A stretch of 5,513 bases of DNA from assembly GCA_031255655.1 (NCBI GenBank), contig JAIRSB010000196.1, forward strand, positions 1-5,513. Direction: 5' to 3'. Source of the DNA: Spirochaetaceae bacterium. Lineage in GTDB: Bacteria; Spirochaetota; Spirochaetia; Treponematales; Breznakiellaceae. This document shows positions 5,124 through 5,513 of this stretch, piece after piece (the stretch's first letter is position 1; each line of letters starts with the position of its first letter). The notes under the pieces are model-generated. The model saw nothing but the letters and a program-made list of their open reading frames with translations, was not told where the DNA came from and did no database searches. A program made the translations under genes and the position numbers.

Positions 5124-5501
5124 ATGGCGTTAGCCGCAGAAGTAGCAAAGTATATCGTTAAATCGTTGCCGGTGGACAACCTGAAGCTACAGAAACTCTT
5201 GTACTACAGTCAGGCAGTTCATCTTGTTCGCAATGACAAAACCCCACTGTTCCCAGAGGTTATCGAGGCATGGGACTACGGCCCGGTGGTCCCTCCGGTG
5301 TATCGTGAGTACAAGCCATTCGGGTTTGATATTCTCACTCCGGCAGACGAACAGGTCAATCTCGAATTGAACGAGTTGCGGTCAGTAGACATGACGCTAA
5401 GCTGTTTCGGGGAATTATCCGGCCCGGCTCTCATAAATCATACTCATGCCGAGCCGCCATGGAAAGACATCTACCGTCTGGGGCAGCAATTCTCATTTTA
5501 G
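5124..5501 (+). CDS. Panacea-domain (SocA/DUF4065, GepA-like) antitoxin-type protein, 3' end truncated by an element insertion
   Basis: The protein shows the hallmarks of the Panacea/DUF4065 domain: A-x-Y-I-V at the start, L-K-L-Q-K-L-L-Y-Y-S-Q-A at 20-31, then I-E-A-W-D-Y-G-P-V-V-P-x-V-Y at 47-60, E-L-S-G at 97-100 and the H-x-H-A-E-P-P-W motif at 106-113. Members are antitoxins paired with diverse toxins (for example SocA with SocB, and the PanA group), or phage-associated proteins. GGAGGG (5113-5118) sits 6 nt before the ATG, so the start is firm. Codons 121-125 (QQFSF) and the TAG are supplied by element copy C, which begins exactly at codon 121 (5484). About 30 C-terminal residues usual for the domain are therefore missing, and the protein may be non-functional. 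No toxin gene is visible upstream (4812-5123); a downstream partner, if any, would lie beyond the insertion. Identity of the domain is well supported; activity and partner are unknown. Confidence 0.85.
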   Translation: MALAAEVAKYIVKSLPVDNLKLQKLLYYSQAVHLVRNDKTPLFPEVIEAWDYGPVVPPVYREYKPFGFDILTPADEQVNLELNELRSVDMTLSCFGELSGPALINHTHAEPPWKDIYRLGQQFSF

Positions 5502-5513
5502 AAATTTTTTACA
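5484..5513 (+). mobile_element. Left end of an insertion sequence continuing past the right edge (copy C)
   Basis: These 30 bp, starting CAGCAATTCTC and ending TTTTTTACA, match copy B at 29 of 30 positions in inverted orientation and copy A for the first 21 bp. It starts inside the Panacea reading frame and replaces its expected C-terminus, so it marks an insertion boundary. By analogy with copy B, the next bases would continue into ATGAAGAAAGCC, possibly the start of a transposase. Confidence 0.65.

Overview
The window looks like a chromosomal segment from a host-associated spirochaete, most likely a Treponema-like organism. The basis is the eukaryote-like (type 2) isoleucyl-tRNA synthetase that spirochaetes carry, the mid-range GC content of the coding regions, and non-ATG starts with GGAGG-type ribosome binding sites. 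This is an inference from family knowledge. Other type-2 IleRS lineages (Bacteroidota, Synergistota, some Clostridia) cannot be excluded from one window.

Left part (1-1180, all minus strand). The N-terminal 225 codons of an exported or membrane-anchored protein of unknown function run off the left edge. Its GTG start lies directly under a possible -10 box, so it may be leaderless. Upstream of it is a 110-residue XRE-family DNA-binding regulator with a small dyad just ahead of its start. A strong intrinsic terminator at 1148-1170 separates these two genes from ileS.

Centre (1181-4642, minus strand). A complete ileS occupies 1181-4399. Its start is best placed at a GTG five bases after a GGAGG, not at the upstream in-frame TTG. 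Upstream is a striking non-coding unit: an extended -10 promoter (4613-4642), about 30 nt that can fold into a first stem-loop, and a GC-rich intrinsic terminator. The terminator's 17-nt loop displays a 12-nt match to the 3' end of bacterial 16S rRNA (the anti-Shine-Dalgarno). It reads either as an ~83-nt small RNA or as an attenuator in the ileS leader. No other convincing ileS promoter is visible.

Right part (4660-5513). This is accessory DNA scarred by mobile elements. A 152-bp MITE-like element (4660-4811) has 21-bp inverted ends. It is followed by a short, frame-broken relic of an IS3-family transposase (about 4816-4924), an AT-rich palindrome, and a plus-strand gene with its own promoter, a dyad at the predicted transcript start and a strong ribosome binding site. 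That gene encodes a Panacea-domain (SocA/DUF4065) antitoxin-like protein. Its 3' end is cut by a third copy of the element end at 5484-5513, which points to an insertion sequence continuing past the right edge. No toxin partner is in view; it may have been displaced or lie beyond the insertion.

Taken together, an essential housekeeping gene with an unusual leader or sRNA sits next to a decaying mobile/toxin-antitoxin patch.
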